Assembly (NCBI GenBank): GCA_963766375.1
Contig: CAVXZG010000001.1
Span: 1-64,000, forward strand
Source of the DNA: AC-32 sp963766375
GTDB lineage: Bacteria > Actinomycetota > Thermoleophilia > Gaiellales > Gaiellaceae
DNA length: 64,000 bases
Direction of reading: 5' to 3'
A program made the position numbers and the translations under genes. The notes below the pieces were generated by a model. The model was not told the origin of the DNA. It worked only from the letters and a program-made list of their open reading frames with translations, and did no database searches. The first letter of the stretch is position 1; each line of letters begins with the position of its first letter. Shown here one piece after another: positions 53,184 to 61,638 of this stretch.

Positions 53184-54725
53184 CTACGAGCTAGAGACGG
53201 CGGCGACGATCTCGTCGCTGAGGCTCGCGAAGCCGCGTAGGAACTCGGCTCGCTCGGCCTTGAAGCGCTCGACCAGAGCGCGGTACTCGTCGGAGCGCCC
53301 CTGCTGCTCGTAGAGCCGGCGCGGCTGGATGACCTCGATCTCCTCGATCCCCGGCACGGCCGAGGCCACGAGGTAGCCGAAGTCCGGGTCGCGCTCCCAT
53401 TCGATCGTGCCCTCCGCGATTCCCTTGACGATCGCGGAGGAATGCTTGATCCGCACCTTGAGCGAGCGCTCGTCGCTCTCGGGGCCGCCCACTCGGCCCG
53501 TGTTCAGCAAGTAGACCTCGAGCGGGTGCTCGGCGAGCAGCTCCAGGAAGCGGTTGCCCTGGAGGTCGTGGGGGAGCGGGAAGAACGGGTTCGTCCCGGG
53601 AACGCGCAGGAACTTGCCGGCCTCGTCCGCGCCGCCCGCGCTCGTCCCGGTGGTCTCGCCGAGCATGAAGAAGGCCGCTGCCTGCGGGCCTTCGAGCTTG
53701 GCCACCGCGGGGACGATGTTCTCGTTCTTGTTCAGGATCAGGAGGAAGTGCGCCTCGTCGATCTCGTCGGCCGAGGCGTGCTCGATCACCGAGAACGGGA
53801 AGGTCGCGCGCCCGTTGGAGGTGTAGTTGGTGTCGTAGAAATCCACCTCGTCGCCGTGCTGCGAGACGTTCTCGAGGTACGACTCCGGCTGGGTGACCGC
53901 CCCGTGGATCGTCGGCTCGTCCTCGGGATTGAGGCCGAAGGTCTTGGCGAAGCAGCCGTTCTCGGTCGCGTAGACCCGCCCGTTCGGCATCCAGGCGACG
54001 AAGTCGTCCTGCACCGGCAGCGAACCGTTCTGACGGGTGAAGGTGGTCGTCGTCTTCCCCGTGCCGGAGAGGCCCACGATCAGGCCCACACGCTTGCCAC
54101 GCTCGGTCGGGATGATCTTGCAGCCCGCGTGGAGCGGAATCCCGCCGTTGTCGTAGACGAGCTTGTTCCACATCCGCAGCCCGCCCTTCTTCGACTCGCC
54201 GAAGTAGTCCGAGTTGAAGATCCGGGTCACGCCCTGCTCCAGGTCGACGGCGATCAGGCGGTCGTCCGGGTAGCCCTCGGCTTTGAGGTTCGGGGTGTAG
54301 ATGACGGTCAGCTCAGGCTCGATCCGCTCGCCCTCGCCGGCCGAGAAGTAGAGCTGCTGCTGCATCCCGGCGATGTTCGCGTTCGCGACCTCGATGAAGA
54401 GCCGGGCCGGTGTTCGGAACTCCGGGTTGTTCCCGATGTAGCCGTCGATGACGACCATCTCCTGGTCGGCGATGTATTCGTCCTGGACGGCGGCCCAGCG
54501 CTCGCCCTCTTCTCGTGGGATCGCCTGGTTCTGGCCGTCGGGCTCGTCGGTGACGATGAAGGTCGAGCGCTTCGAGCGGCTGACGACCTCCGTCTGGGCG
54601 TTGAGGTTCCCGAACCGCGTCCAGCGCGCGTTGGGCATGCGCGCGGTGAGCTCCTTGAGCTCCTGCGAGTCTGGATTGTCGAACGTGCCGGCCGCGTCAG
54701 GCAGCCGGAAGAGCATCTTCGCCAC
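53184..54725 (-). CDS. pckA: Phosphoenolpyruvate carboxykinase (ATP)
   Basis: Converts oxaloacetate and ATP to PEP for gluconeogenesis. 513 residues from GTG 54725, fixed by a TATGCT box with a 1-nt leader. VSRSKRSTFIVTDEP carries substrate residues, followed by NKLVYDNGGIPLHAGCKIIP, the kinase loop GLSGTGKTTTTF, the metal Asp in VQDDFVAWM and the lid FPFSVIEHASADEI. The ATP type is notable because many actinobacteria use the GTP enzyme. Confidence 0.95.
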   Translation of the reverse strand: MAKMLFRLPDAAGTFDNPDSQELKELTARMPNARWTRFGNLNAQTEVVSRSKRSTFIVTDEPDGQNQAIPREEGERWAAVQDEYIADQEMVVIDGYIGNNPEFRTPARLFIEVANANIAGMQQQLYFSAGEGERIEPELTVIYTPNLKAEGYPDDRLIAVDLEQGVTRIFNSDYFGESKKGGLRMWNKLVYDNGGIPLHAGCKIIPTERGKRVGLIVGLSGTGKTTTTFTRQNGSLPVQDDFVAWMPNGRVYATENGCFAKTFGLNPEDEPTIHGAVTQPESYLENVSQHGDEVDFYDTNYTSNGRATFPFSVIEHASADEIDEAHFLLILNKNENIVPAVAKLEGPQAAAFFMLGETTGTSAGGADEAGKFLRVPGTNPFFPLPHDLQGNRFLELLAEHPLEVYLLNTGRVGGPESDERSLKVRIKHSSAIVKGIAEGTIEWERDPDFGYLVASAVPGIEEIEVIQPRRLYEQQGRSDEYRALVERFKAERAEFLRGFASLSDEIVAAVSSS

Positions 54726-54732
54726 GGGCGGG

Positions 54733-54738
54733 AGCATA
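54733..54738 (-). promoter_or_regulatory. Leaderless -10 box for pckA
   Basis: TATGCT on the minus strand predicts a start at 54726, one base before GTG 54725. Confidence 0.5.
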
Positions 54739-54785
54739 CCCAGGCGCGATTCTTCAGCACGCCTCCAGCGGGGCACAATGGCGCG

Positions 54786-55307
54786 ATGCGACTCGTCCAC
54801 CGCCTCAGAAAGGGCCGCCACTGGCTGCTTCTCCTCCTGGGCGGTGTGGTGATCGCGCTCTTCCCGTGGACGGCCTACGTAGGCGTGAGCCTCCCGAGCG
54901 AGCATGTCACCCACCACTGGGACCTCGCCTGGGCGGGTTTCGACGCGTTCGAGGCGGTCGCTCTGGGCGCGACGCTGCTCGCGCTCGTGCGGCGTTCGCC
55001 GCGTCTACCGGTGGTGGCGGCGACCGCCGGGACGGCGCTGCTCTGCGACGCCTGGTTCGATCTGATCACGGCGGAGCCGGGACGCGAACTGCGCTGGGCG
55101 CTCGTCGGAGCGCTCGCTGCAGAGCTGCCGCTCGCTGCCCTGTGCTTCTGGGTCTCGCTCGACGCGATCCGCGGGCTCTCTACCGGCGCAGTGGCTTCGG
55201 CAACTGGCCTTCCGCCCACAGCGCCGCCAGCCCCACCCGAGGGAGACCCAGCCGCCGCTCGTACACCAGGTAGCGAGGCTCCCACCGGGGGAAGAACTTC
55301 GCGTTGA
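54786..55307 (+). CDS. Four-helix membrane protein of unknown function
   Basis: 173 residues. It opens MRLVHRLRKGRHWLLLLLGG and has about four hydrophobic helices, including DAFEAVALGATLLALVRR and ALVGALAAELPLAALCFWVS, then a disordered Pro/Ala/Gly tail. The motif LLCDAWFDLITA between helices 2 and 3 resembles uncharacterised actinobacterial membrane proteins. The tail is antisense to the end of the MprF-like gene, so its 3' end is less certain. Confidence 0.65.
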   Translation: MRLVHRLRKGRHWLLLLLGGVVIALFPWTAYVGVSLPSEHVTHHWDLAWAGFDAFEAVALGATLLALVRRSPRLPVVAATAGTALLCDAWFDLITAEPGRELRWALVGALAAELPLAALCFWVSLDAIRGLSTGAVASATGLPPTAPPAPPEGDPAAARTPGSEAPTGGRTSR

Positions 55308-57090
55308 ACCGGTGCAGCCGCTCGATCTGGAAGAACGAGTCGGCGAACAGGAGCACGCGGCCCACGGCACGCTCCGCTAGCCGTCGGGGCTCGTGGATCT
55401 GCCGGGCGAAGACCGAGAAGTTGAGCGAGATCTCCTCCACACCCCGCTCGCGCAGCAGCTCGATGGCCTTGGCCACCAGGAACTCGGTGAGGCCGTTGGG
55501 CGTCTCGCGGTCGCGGCGCATCAGCGAGAGCGAGACGGCCGGCCGGCCGTAGCTCGGGGCGAAGTGGAGGAACCCGCGGATTCGGCCGTCCGAGTCGCGG
55601 CCGACCACGACGAGACTGTCGCCGTGGTCTTCCCGGCGGAGCGCGTCGAGCGACATCGCGAAGCCCCGTTCGGCGCTCCCCGCCCGCCAGTTTCGGCTCA
55701 CCCGGTCGAGCTCCGCGAGTTGCGGTTCGTCGAGCTCGGCCAGATCCTGCAGCGCGGCCGTGTAGCCGCTCTTCTCCAGTCTCGAGACCGACTGGCGTAC
55801 CTTCCGGATCGCGCGGCCCTCGAGCGAGAAGGCACGAGTGTCCACAACAGCCTCGTCGCCCAGGTAGAGCGACCGGAGCCCGAGCTGCCTCCAGAGCGGA
55901 AGGAGCCGCTCGCCGACTCCCAGCGCCGCGATGTGCAGTCCGCGCGCCTCGGCAAAGAGGCTCAGCTCGCGCAGTAGGTCCGGCATGGCCTCTTCTGGGC
56001 CCACCGGGTCGCCCGAGACGAGCAGGACGCCGGCCTCGACGCGGTAGCCGAGGAAGGCGCGTCGATCTGGGCTGAAGAGGTAGTGCTGGTCACGGCGGAG
56101 CTTGAAGTACGCGAGCGTGTCGGAGCCGTGCCGGCGGACGAGCTTGCCCGCGGCATGCCGGACGTGCAGGTCGGGAAACGAGCGAGGCGCGGCGAGCGGT
56201 CGGAAGACGAGCCAGAGGCACGAGGCGAGAGTCAGCACACCTGTGACGCCGACGGCCTCGTCCACGGAGCCGAGCTCATCGTGGAAATCAAAGGGGCCCG
56301 GTTGCCAAAGGAGTGCTGCAACCGTTTCGCGGACGACTGCGCCGATGCTCGCGCTCTCCGGCGCGGCGAGCCAAACGGCCAAGCCGCAGAGCAGGAGACC
56401 CGATCCGGCGAGGAGTGGCACTCGCTTCAGCGCAGTCCGCAGCGTCGCGGGGTCGTGGCGAACGCAAAACGATCGTCGTCCGAGCCAGAGCACACCGGCG
56501 ACCGAGAAGCTGCCGACCGACTCCTCGAAATCGAGGCCCTTGAGCAGGTCGAGCACGCCAAGGCCGACAAGCAGCACGATCGCCAGGCGCAGCGCTCCTT
56601 CGCGCTTGCGCCAGAGATACGGGGCGGTCGCAAACAGGAGCACTGACGCGGGCACGGCGGCCGCGTGCGAGAGGCGCAGTGCCTCGAACGGCGCGAACTG
56701 CAGCAGCACGTGGTGGCGCCAGCCGATGTTGGGAGTCACCGCGGAGGCGAGGTTGATCACACCGGCGAGCGCGGTGCCAAGCGCGGCCAGCTTCGGCAAA
56801 GGGTCGCCCCGTCGAACGGCACGCAGGGGAACGGCGCGTCCGTGCAGGCCCAGGCGCCAGGACGCCGTGTCTCGCTGCGAGGGCACGAGGTCACGCCAGT
56901 CTTTCGCGACCAGCCAGAGCCCGAGCAGCACTGCGGCCGCGGGTGCCAGCCCGGGGTCGACCTTGTCGAAGGCCGCGCCTACGGCGAGCGCCAGTAGAAC
57001 GGCCGCGCCCAGATGCCACTCGTGTACCCGGGTTCCAAGGACGTAGACCCGCGGGCCGAGGCGGTGGTTGTCGATTCGCAGCACACCCAC
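55180..57090 (-). CDS. mprF: MprF-like phosphatidylglycerol lysyltransferase
   Basis: 636 residues from GTG 57090 (or 57084). About seven transmembrane helices in the first 330 residues are followed by a soluble DUF2156 domain. FKLRRDQHYLFSPDRRAFLG, GDPVGPEEAMPDLL and RGLHIAALGVGERLLPLWRQ are typical, with EISLNFSVFAR and FFQIERLHRFNAKFFPRWEP near the end. MprF enzymes transfer Lys (or Ala) from tRNA to phosphatidylglycerol, altering surface charge. The frame stays open to 58776 antisense to sdhA; that part is not coding. Confidence 0.87.
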   Translation of the reverse strand: MGVLRIDNHRLGPRVYVLGTRVHEWHLGAAVLLALAVGAAFDKVDPGLAPAAAVLLGLWLVAKDWRDLVPSQRDTASWRLGLHGRAVPLRAVRRGDPLPKLAALGTALAGVINLASAVTPNIGWRHHVLLQFAPFEALRLSHAAAVPASVLLFATAPYLWRKREGALRLAIVLLVGLGVLDLLKGLDFEESVGSFSVAGVLWLGRRSFCVRHDPATLRTALKRVPLLAGSGLLLCGLAVWLAAPESASIGAVVRETVAALLWQPGPFDFHDELGSVDEAVGVTGVLTLASCLWLVFRPLAAPRSFPDLHVRHAAGKLVRRHGSDTLAYFKLRRDQHYLFSPDRRAFLGYRVEAGVLLVSGDPVGPEEAMPDLLRELSLFAEARGLHIAALGVGERLLPLWRQLGLRSLYLGDEAVVDTRAFSLEGRAIRKVRQSVSRLEKSGYTAALQDLAELDEPQLAELDRVSRNWRAGSAERGFAMSLDALRREDHGDSLVVVGRDSDGRIRGFLHFAPSYGRPAVSLSLMRRDRETPNGLTEFLVAKAIELLRERGVEEISLNFSVFARQIHEPRRLAERAVGRVLLFADSFFQIERLHRFNAKFFPRWEPRYLVYERRLGLPRVGLAALWAEGQLPKPLRR

Positions 57091-57169
57091 ATCATCGAGA
57101 TTTCTGCGGCGGCCGCGAGTCGAACCGTCGCCGCATTCGTTACGAGCCGCAGCGCGCCCCTCTTCCGAT

Positions 57170-57175
57170 AGCGTC
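57170..57175 (+). promoter_or_regulatory. Leaderless -10 box for the sdh operon
   Basis: TAGCGT predicts a start at 57182, two bases before GTG 57184. Confidence 0.5.
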
Positions 57176-57183
57176 CGTTCCTG

Positions 57184-58866
57184 GTGGAAGCGAAGCACGA
57201 CGTGCTCGTCGTCGGGGCAGGCTGCGCGGGAATGCGGGCGGCCATCGAAGCGCATGATGCGGGCGCCGACGTAGCGCTCATCTCCAAGATCCATCCGGTT
57301 CGCAGCCATTCCGGCGCGGCCGAGGGCGGGATCAACGCGGCACTCGGGAACGCGTCCGAGGACGACCCGGAGAAGCACGCGTTCGACACCGTCAAGGGCT
57401 CCGACTACCTCGGCGACCAGGACGCGATCGAGATCCTCTGCAACGAGGCGCCGGACGACGTCTACCAGCTCGAGCACTGGGGGGCGGTCTTCTCGCGCAC
57501 CGAGGACGGGCGGATTGCGCAGCGCCCCTTCGGCGCGGCCGGCGAGCCCCGAACGGCCTACGCGGCCGACATCACGGGCCACGTGCTGGTGCACGTGCTC
57601 TACGAGCAGGTGATGAAGCGCGACCTCAAGGTCTACGAGGAGTTCTTCGTCTGGAAGCTCGTCGAGCACCAGGATCGCTGCCAGGGCGTGATCGCCTGGA
57701 ACCTGATCGACGGCGGCCTCGCCACGATCGGCGCCAAGACCGTGATCCTCACCACGGGCGGCGCCGGGCGGCTCTACAACGGCACCACCAACGCCTACGC
57801 GTGCACGGGCGACGGGATGACCCAGGCCCTCCGGGTCGGGGTCGACCTCGAGGACATGGAGATGATGCAGTTCCACCCAACGACCCTCGCCCCGACGGGA
57901 GTCTTGATCACCGAAGGCACCCGTGGAGAGGGCGCCTACCTCCTGAACTCCGAGGGCGAGCGCTTCCTCAAGCGCTACGCGCCGAATGCCATGGAGCTCG
58001 CGTCGCGCGACGTCATCTCCCGCGCCGAGCAGACGGAGATCGACGAGGGCCGCGGCATCGACGGCAACGTCCTGCTCGACATGCGCCACCTCGGCGCCGA
58101 GAAGATCCTCGAGCGCCTGCACGGCACCCGCGAGCTCGCGATGACCTTCGCCGGAGTCGATCCGATCTACGAGCCGATCCCGGTCCGGCCGGGCGCGCAC
58201 TACCACATGGGTGGAGTCGACACCGACGTCTGGGGCCAGACCTCCCTTACCGGGCTCTACGCGGCCGGCGAGTGCGCCTGCGTCTCGGTGCACGGCGCCA
58301 ACCGGCTCGGCGGAAACGCGCTGATGGAGACGATCACCTACGGCAAGCGCGCCGGCGCTCACGCCGCGGACTGGGCGCTCTCGCACACGACCGTCGAGGT
58401 GCCGCCATCGGTCGAGGCGGACACCGAGCGCGAGCTGAAGCAGTTGCTCGACCGCAAGGAGGGCGAGCGGCCCTGGTCGATCCGGAACGAGCTCGCCGAG
58501 ACGATGCACGAGAACTTCGGCGTCTTCCGGCGCGATGACCAGATGAAGGAGCAGGGTGAGATCGTCGAGGGGCTGCGCGCGCGCTACGAGCGCGTGATCG
58601 TCGAAGACAAGGGCCAGGTGTTCAACAACGACCTCACCCAGGCGCTGGAGCTCGGCTTCATGCTCGACCTGGCCGCGTGCATGGTGGTCTCCGGGATCGA
58701 GCGCAAGGAGAGCCGCGGCGCCCACGCCAGGCCGTACGACTACCCCGAGCGCGACGACGAGAACTACCTCAAGCACACGATCGTGTCCATGGAAGACGGC
58801 AAGCCGAAGGTCGGCTGGAAGCCGGTCACGATGACCAAGTGGACACCGATGGAGCGGACCTACTGA
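57184..58866 (+). CDS. sdhA: Succinate dehydrogenase/fumarate reductase flavoprotein
   Basis: 560 residues. VLVVGAGCAGMRAAIEAHDAG binds FAD, and the covalent-flavin His lies in VRSHSGAAEGGINAAL. FHPTTLAPTGVLITEG and RGEGAYLLN form the substrate site with its Arg, YHMGGVDTDVWGQTSLTGLY follows, and GECACVSVHGANRLGGNAL is the second FAD segment. It oxidises succinate to fumarate at the membrane face. The TGA overlaps the next ATG (TGATG). It is the first gene of a four-gene operon. Confidence 0.95.
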   Translation: MEAKHDVLVVGAGCAGMRAAIEAHDAGADVALISKIHPVRSHSGAAEGGINAALGNASEDDPEKHAFDTVKGSDYLGDQDAIEILCNEAPDDVYQLEHWGAVFSRTEDGRIAQRPFGAAGEPRTAYAADITGHVLVHVLYEQVMKRDLKVYEEFFVWKLVEHQDRCQGVIAWNLIDGGLATIGAKTVILTTGGAGRLYNGTTNAYACTGDGMTQALRVGVDLEDMEMMQFHPTTLAPTGVLITEGTRGEGAYLLNSEGERFLKRYAPNAMELASRDVISRAEQTEIDEGRGIDGNVLLDMRHLGAEKILERLHGTRELAMTFAGVDPIYEPIPVRPGAHYHMGGVDTDVWGQTSLTGLYAAGECACVSVHGANRLGGNALMETITYGKRAGAHAADWALSHTTVEVPPSVEADTERELKQLLDRKEGERPWSIRNELAETMHENFGVFRRDDQMKEQGEIVEGLRARYERVIVEDKGQVFNNDLTQALELGFMLDLAACMVVSGIERKESRGAHARPYDYPERDDENYLKHTIVSMEDGKPKVGWKPVTMTKWTPMERTY

Positions 58867-59672
58867 TGCGGCGGCTGGCGGCGCTGGCCGCGCTGCTCGT
58901 TGTCGCGTCCGGATGCGGGGGCAGCGACAAGAGCTCGGACAACGGCGGGGGGCAGCCGATCGGGAACCCGATCGCCAGGGCCGCGGCCAACACCTCGCGC
59001 GCCGGCAGCGTCAAGATCGATTTCGGGATCTCGGGCAAAGGCATCAAGGGCGGCGGCAGAGGCGTCTTCGACACCGGCACCGCCGGCTCCGGCCGCCTCG
59101 CGATGACCGTCGAGAGCGGCGGCCAGTCAACGGCCGTCGACACCGTCATCGACGGAACCGTCCTCTACATCCGCACAGCGGTCTTCCAGCAAGCGCTCCC
59201 ACCCGGCAAGGAGTGGGTGCGGCTCGACCTCGCCCAGTTCGCCAAGCAGCAGGGGGTCAATCTCGGCAGCCTCGTCGACTCCAACCCGAACCCGAACGGC
59301 GCCCTCGCCTACCTGCGCGGCTCGACCGGAAACGTGGAGGACCTGGGCAAGGAGAAGGTGAAGGGCAAGGAGACGACCCACTACCGGGCGACGATCGACC
59401 TCGAGCAGTCGGCGAAGCGGGCCAAGGGCGAGACCAGGCGGTCGCTGCGCCGCGTGATCGACGTGGCCGGGATCAAGAAGCTCCCGGTGGACGTCTGGGT
59501 CGGGGAGGACGGCTACGTGCACAAGGTGATCTACCGGCAGTACTCGGGCAAGAACCAGTCGGCGAAGATCACGATGGAGCTGTATGACTTCGGGTCGCCG
59601 GTGACGATCACGCCGCCTCCGGCCGCAACGGTGATCGACTTCCAGAAGATTCTGGGACCACAGGGGAGCTGA
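58866..59672 (+). CDS. Lipoprotein of LppX/LprG type
   Basis: 268 residues. A lipoprotein signal with lipobox VASGC (Cys near residue 18) is followed by Gly/Ser linkers. The mature part, with KIDFGISGKGIKGGGRGVFD, VDTVIDGTVLYIRTA, DVAGIKKLPVDVWVGEDGYV and a final beta segment, matches the LppX/LprA/F/G fold, a half-barrel that carries lipids in mycobacteria. It is an outside-facing protein encoded between sdhA and sdhB, with stop-start overlap to sdhA. Its role there is unknown. Confidence 0.85.
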   Translation: MRRLAALAALLVVASGCGGSDKSSDNGGGQPIGNPIARAAANTSRAGSVKIDFGISGKGIKGGGRGVFDTGTAGSGRLAMTVESGGQSTAVDTVIDGTVLYIRTAVFQQALPPGKEWVRLDLAQFAKQQGVNLGSLVDSNPNPNGALAYLRGSTGNVEDLGKEKVKGKETTHYRATIDLEQSAKRAKGETRRSLRRVIDVAGIKKLPVDVWVGEDGYVHKVIYRQYSGKNQSAKITMELYDFGSPVTITPPPAATVIDFQKILGPQGS

Positions 59673-59673
59673 C

Positions 59674-60747
59674 ACGGACGTAGCGCTCAAGATCTGGCGG
59701 TTCGACCCCGAGTCGGGGGAAAAGGCCCTGCGCACCTACGAGGTGGACGCGCCCGAGTGGGCCTGCCTGCTCGACGTGCTCGACCTGATCAAGGACAAGC
59801 ACGACGGCACGCTCGCCTACCGCAAGAGCTGCCGGATGATGATCTGCGGCTCGTGCGGGATGCGCATGGACGGCCGCGCGGTGCTCGCGTGCAAGGAGCG
59901 CATGAAGCCCATCGCCGATGCCGGCCACGTTCCCGTGATCTCCGCGATGGGGAACATGCCGGTGCTCAAGGACCTCGTCGTGGACATGGATCCGTTCTGG
60001 AACAAGGTCCGCTCGGTCAAGCCCTGGCTCGACCCCGGCTACGACGAGCCGACGGAGAAGGAGCGGATCGTCTCGCAGCAGAAGATGAACGTGATCCACA
60101 AGGAGGCGCTCTGCATCATGTGCGGCTGCTGCGTCTCGGAGTGCAACTCGATGGAGTCCGACCCGGAGTTCACCGGGCCGGCGGCGCTCGCCAAGGGCTT
60201 CCGCTTCGTCGGCGACGCGCGCGACCACGCCGAGGTCGAGCGCCTCAACACGATGAACGACGAGCACGGGATCTGGGACTGCACGCGCTGCTACTTCTGC
60301 AATGAGCGCTGCCCGAAGGGCGTCGACCCGCGCGATGCGATCGCGAAGCTCGGGGCCGAGTCGATCCGCCTCGACATCGACCACGACATGGGCGCGAAGC
60401 ACGCGAAGTGGTTCGTCAAGTCCGCGGAGACGACGGGCTGGCTGCGCGAAACCGAGCTCGTGCCGAAGACGCAGGGCATGGTCTCGGCGGTCAAGGAGAT
60501 CGGTTTTGCCCTCAACCTTGCGAAACGCGGCAAGGTACCGCCGCCCTTCCCGCCGCACGTGGCCAAGGACGTAAAGGAAGCGCGGCTGCTGCACGAGCTC
60601 GTCAAGCGGCAGGGACGCGAGGGCGCGCTCGGGATCGTCCAGGGCGAGCATGCGCTCGGCCGCATCGAGTTCCTCGAGGAGTCCGGCGTGCGCGAGAACG
60701 CGCCCGAGATCCAGCCCGGGGTGGAGCCCCCGCCGGCCGAAGGATGA
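59674..60747 (+). CDS. sdhB: Succinate dehydrogenase iron-sulfur subunit (possible ACG start)
   Basis: About 357 residues. The plant-type 2Fe-2S site is SCRMMICGSCGMRMDGRAVLAC. The bacterial ferredoxin part has CIMCGCCVSECN and CTRCYFCNERCPKGVDP. No ATG, GTG or TTG precedes the conserved start LKIWRFDPESG in frame; GTG 59743 would cut it off. AGGGGAG (about 59662-59668) is correctly spaced for ACG 59674. The C-terminal 120 residues, beyond ordinary SdhB, are helical and basic. Its TGA overlaps the next ATG. Confidence 0.9.
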   Translation, partial: TDVALKIWRFDPESGEKALRTYEVDAPEWACLLDVLDLIKDKHDGTLAYRKSCRMMICGSCGMRMDGRAVLACKERMKPIADAGHVPVISAMGNMPVLKDLVVDMDPFWNKVRSVKPWLDPGYDEPTEKERIVSQQKMNVIHKEALCIMCGCCVSECNSMESDPEFTGPAALAKGFRFVGDARDHAEVERLNTMNDEHGIWDCTRCYFCNERCPKGVDPRDAIAKLGAESIRLDIDHDMGAKHAKWFVKSAETTGWLRETELVPKTQGMVSAVKEIGFALNLAKRGKVPPPFPPHVAKDVKEARLLHELVKRQGREGALGIVQGEHALGRIEFLEESGVRENAPEIQPGVEPPPAEG

Positions 60748-61634
60748 CGAAGGTCGCCTACTACAAGGGCTGCCTCGCCTCGCTCTCGGCGAAGGAGCTC
60801 GACACCTCGACCCAGGCTCTCGCTCCAAAGCTTGGCTTCGAGCTGGACGAGCTCGAGTCGGTCACCTGCTGTGGCGCAGGCGACATCCACGAGGCCGAGC
60901 CGGACTACTACCTGCACCTGAACGCGCGCATCCTGGCCTACGCCGAGCAGACCGGAGCCGAGACGCTGATGACGATCTGCAACGTCTGCACGCTGAACCT
61001 CCGGCAGGCGAACTGGCAGCTCAAGAACGACGACGACCTGCGAGCGCGCGTGAGCACCAACCTCGAGTCCGTCGGCGCGCCGCCGTACGAGGGAACGGTT
61101 GAGGTCAAGCACCTGCTCTGGCTGATCGCGGAGGGCGACGGCTACGACCGCTTGAAGGAGGTCGCGCACAAGGGGCTGAAGGGCCTCAAGGTGGCGCCGT
61201 TCTACGGGTGCCAGATCCTGCGGCCCTCGAAGATCCTCGGCTTCGAGAACCCCGACCAGCCGTGGTCGCTCGAGGCGATCATCGAGGCCTGCGGCGGCGA
61301 GCCGATCGACTACCCGGCGAAGATCAAGTGCTGCGGCTTCCCGATCATCCAGGCGCGTGAGGACGTCGCGCTCGGCGAGTTGATCCAGCCGATCGAGCAG
61401 GCGACCGAGGCCGGCGCCGACGTGATGGTGACGCCGTGCCCGCTGTGCCATCTCTCGCTCGACGCGTGGCAGTCGAAGCTGCGCAAGACCACGGGCCGCG
61501 ACTTCCAGATGCCGATCCTCCACCTCTCGCAACTGATCGGCGTCGCCGCGGGGCTCGAGGACTCCGAGCTCCAGTTCAAGCGCCACGTCGTCCCGGTCGG
61601 CGCGGCGATCGAGACCCTCCAAGAAGAACGCTGA
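60744..61634 (+). CDS. CCG-domain subunit, SdhE/HdrB-like
   Basis: 296 residues with two CCG domains of heterodisulfide-reductase type: C-X34-CC-X36-CXXC (Cys in YYKGCLAS, VTCCGAGD and CNVC) and a second set (FYGCQIL, KCCGFP and CPLC). In class E succinate:quinone reductases and thiol:fumarate reductases this subunit binds a cubane cluster and replaces cytochrome b anchors. It has no transmembrane helix but could bind the membrane by amphipathic helices. ATG 60744 overlaps the sdhB stop (ATGA). Confidence 0.9.
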   Translation: MTKVAYYKGCLASLSAKELDTSTQALAPKLGFELDELESVTCCGAGDIHEAEPDYYLHLNARILAYAEQTGAETLMTICNVCTLNLRQANWQLKNDDDLRARVSTNLESVGAPPYEGTVEVKHLLWLIAEGDGYDRLKEVAHKGLKGLKVAPFYGCQILRPSKILGFENPDQPWSLEAIIEACGGEPIDYPAKIKCCGFPIIQAREDVALGELIQPIEQATEAGADVMVTPCPLCHLSLDAWQSKLRKTTGRDFQMPILHLSQLIGVAAGLEDSELQFKRHVVPVGAAIETLQEER

Positions 61635-61638
61635 TCTA

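Noticed and set aside
57091..58776. N-terminal extension of the MprF-like ORF by 560 codons
   Set aside because: It lies entirely antisense to sdhA. The family N-terminus begins near 57090.
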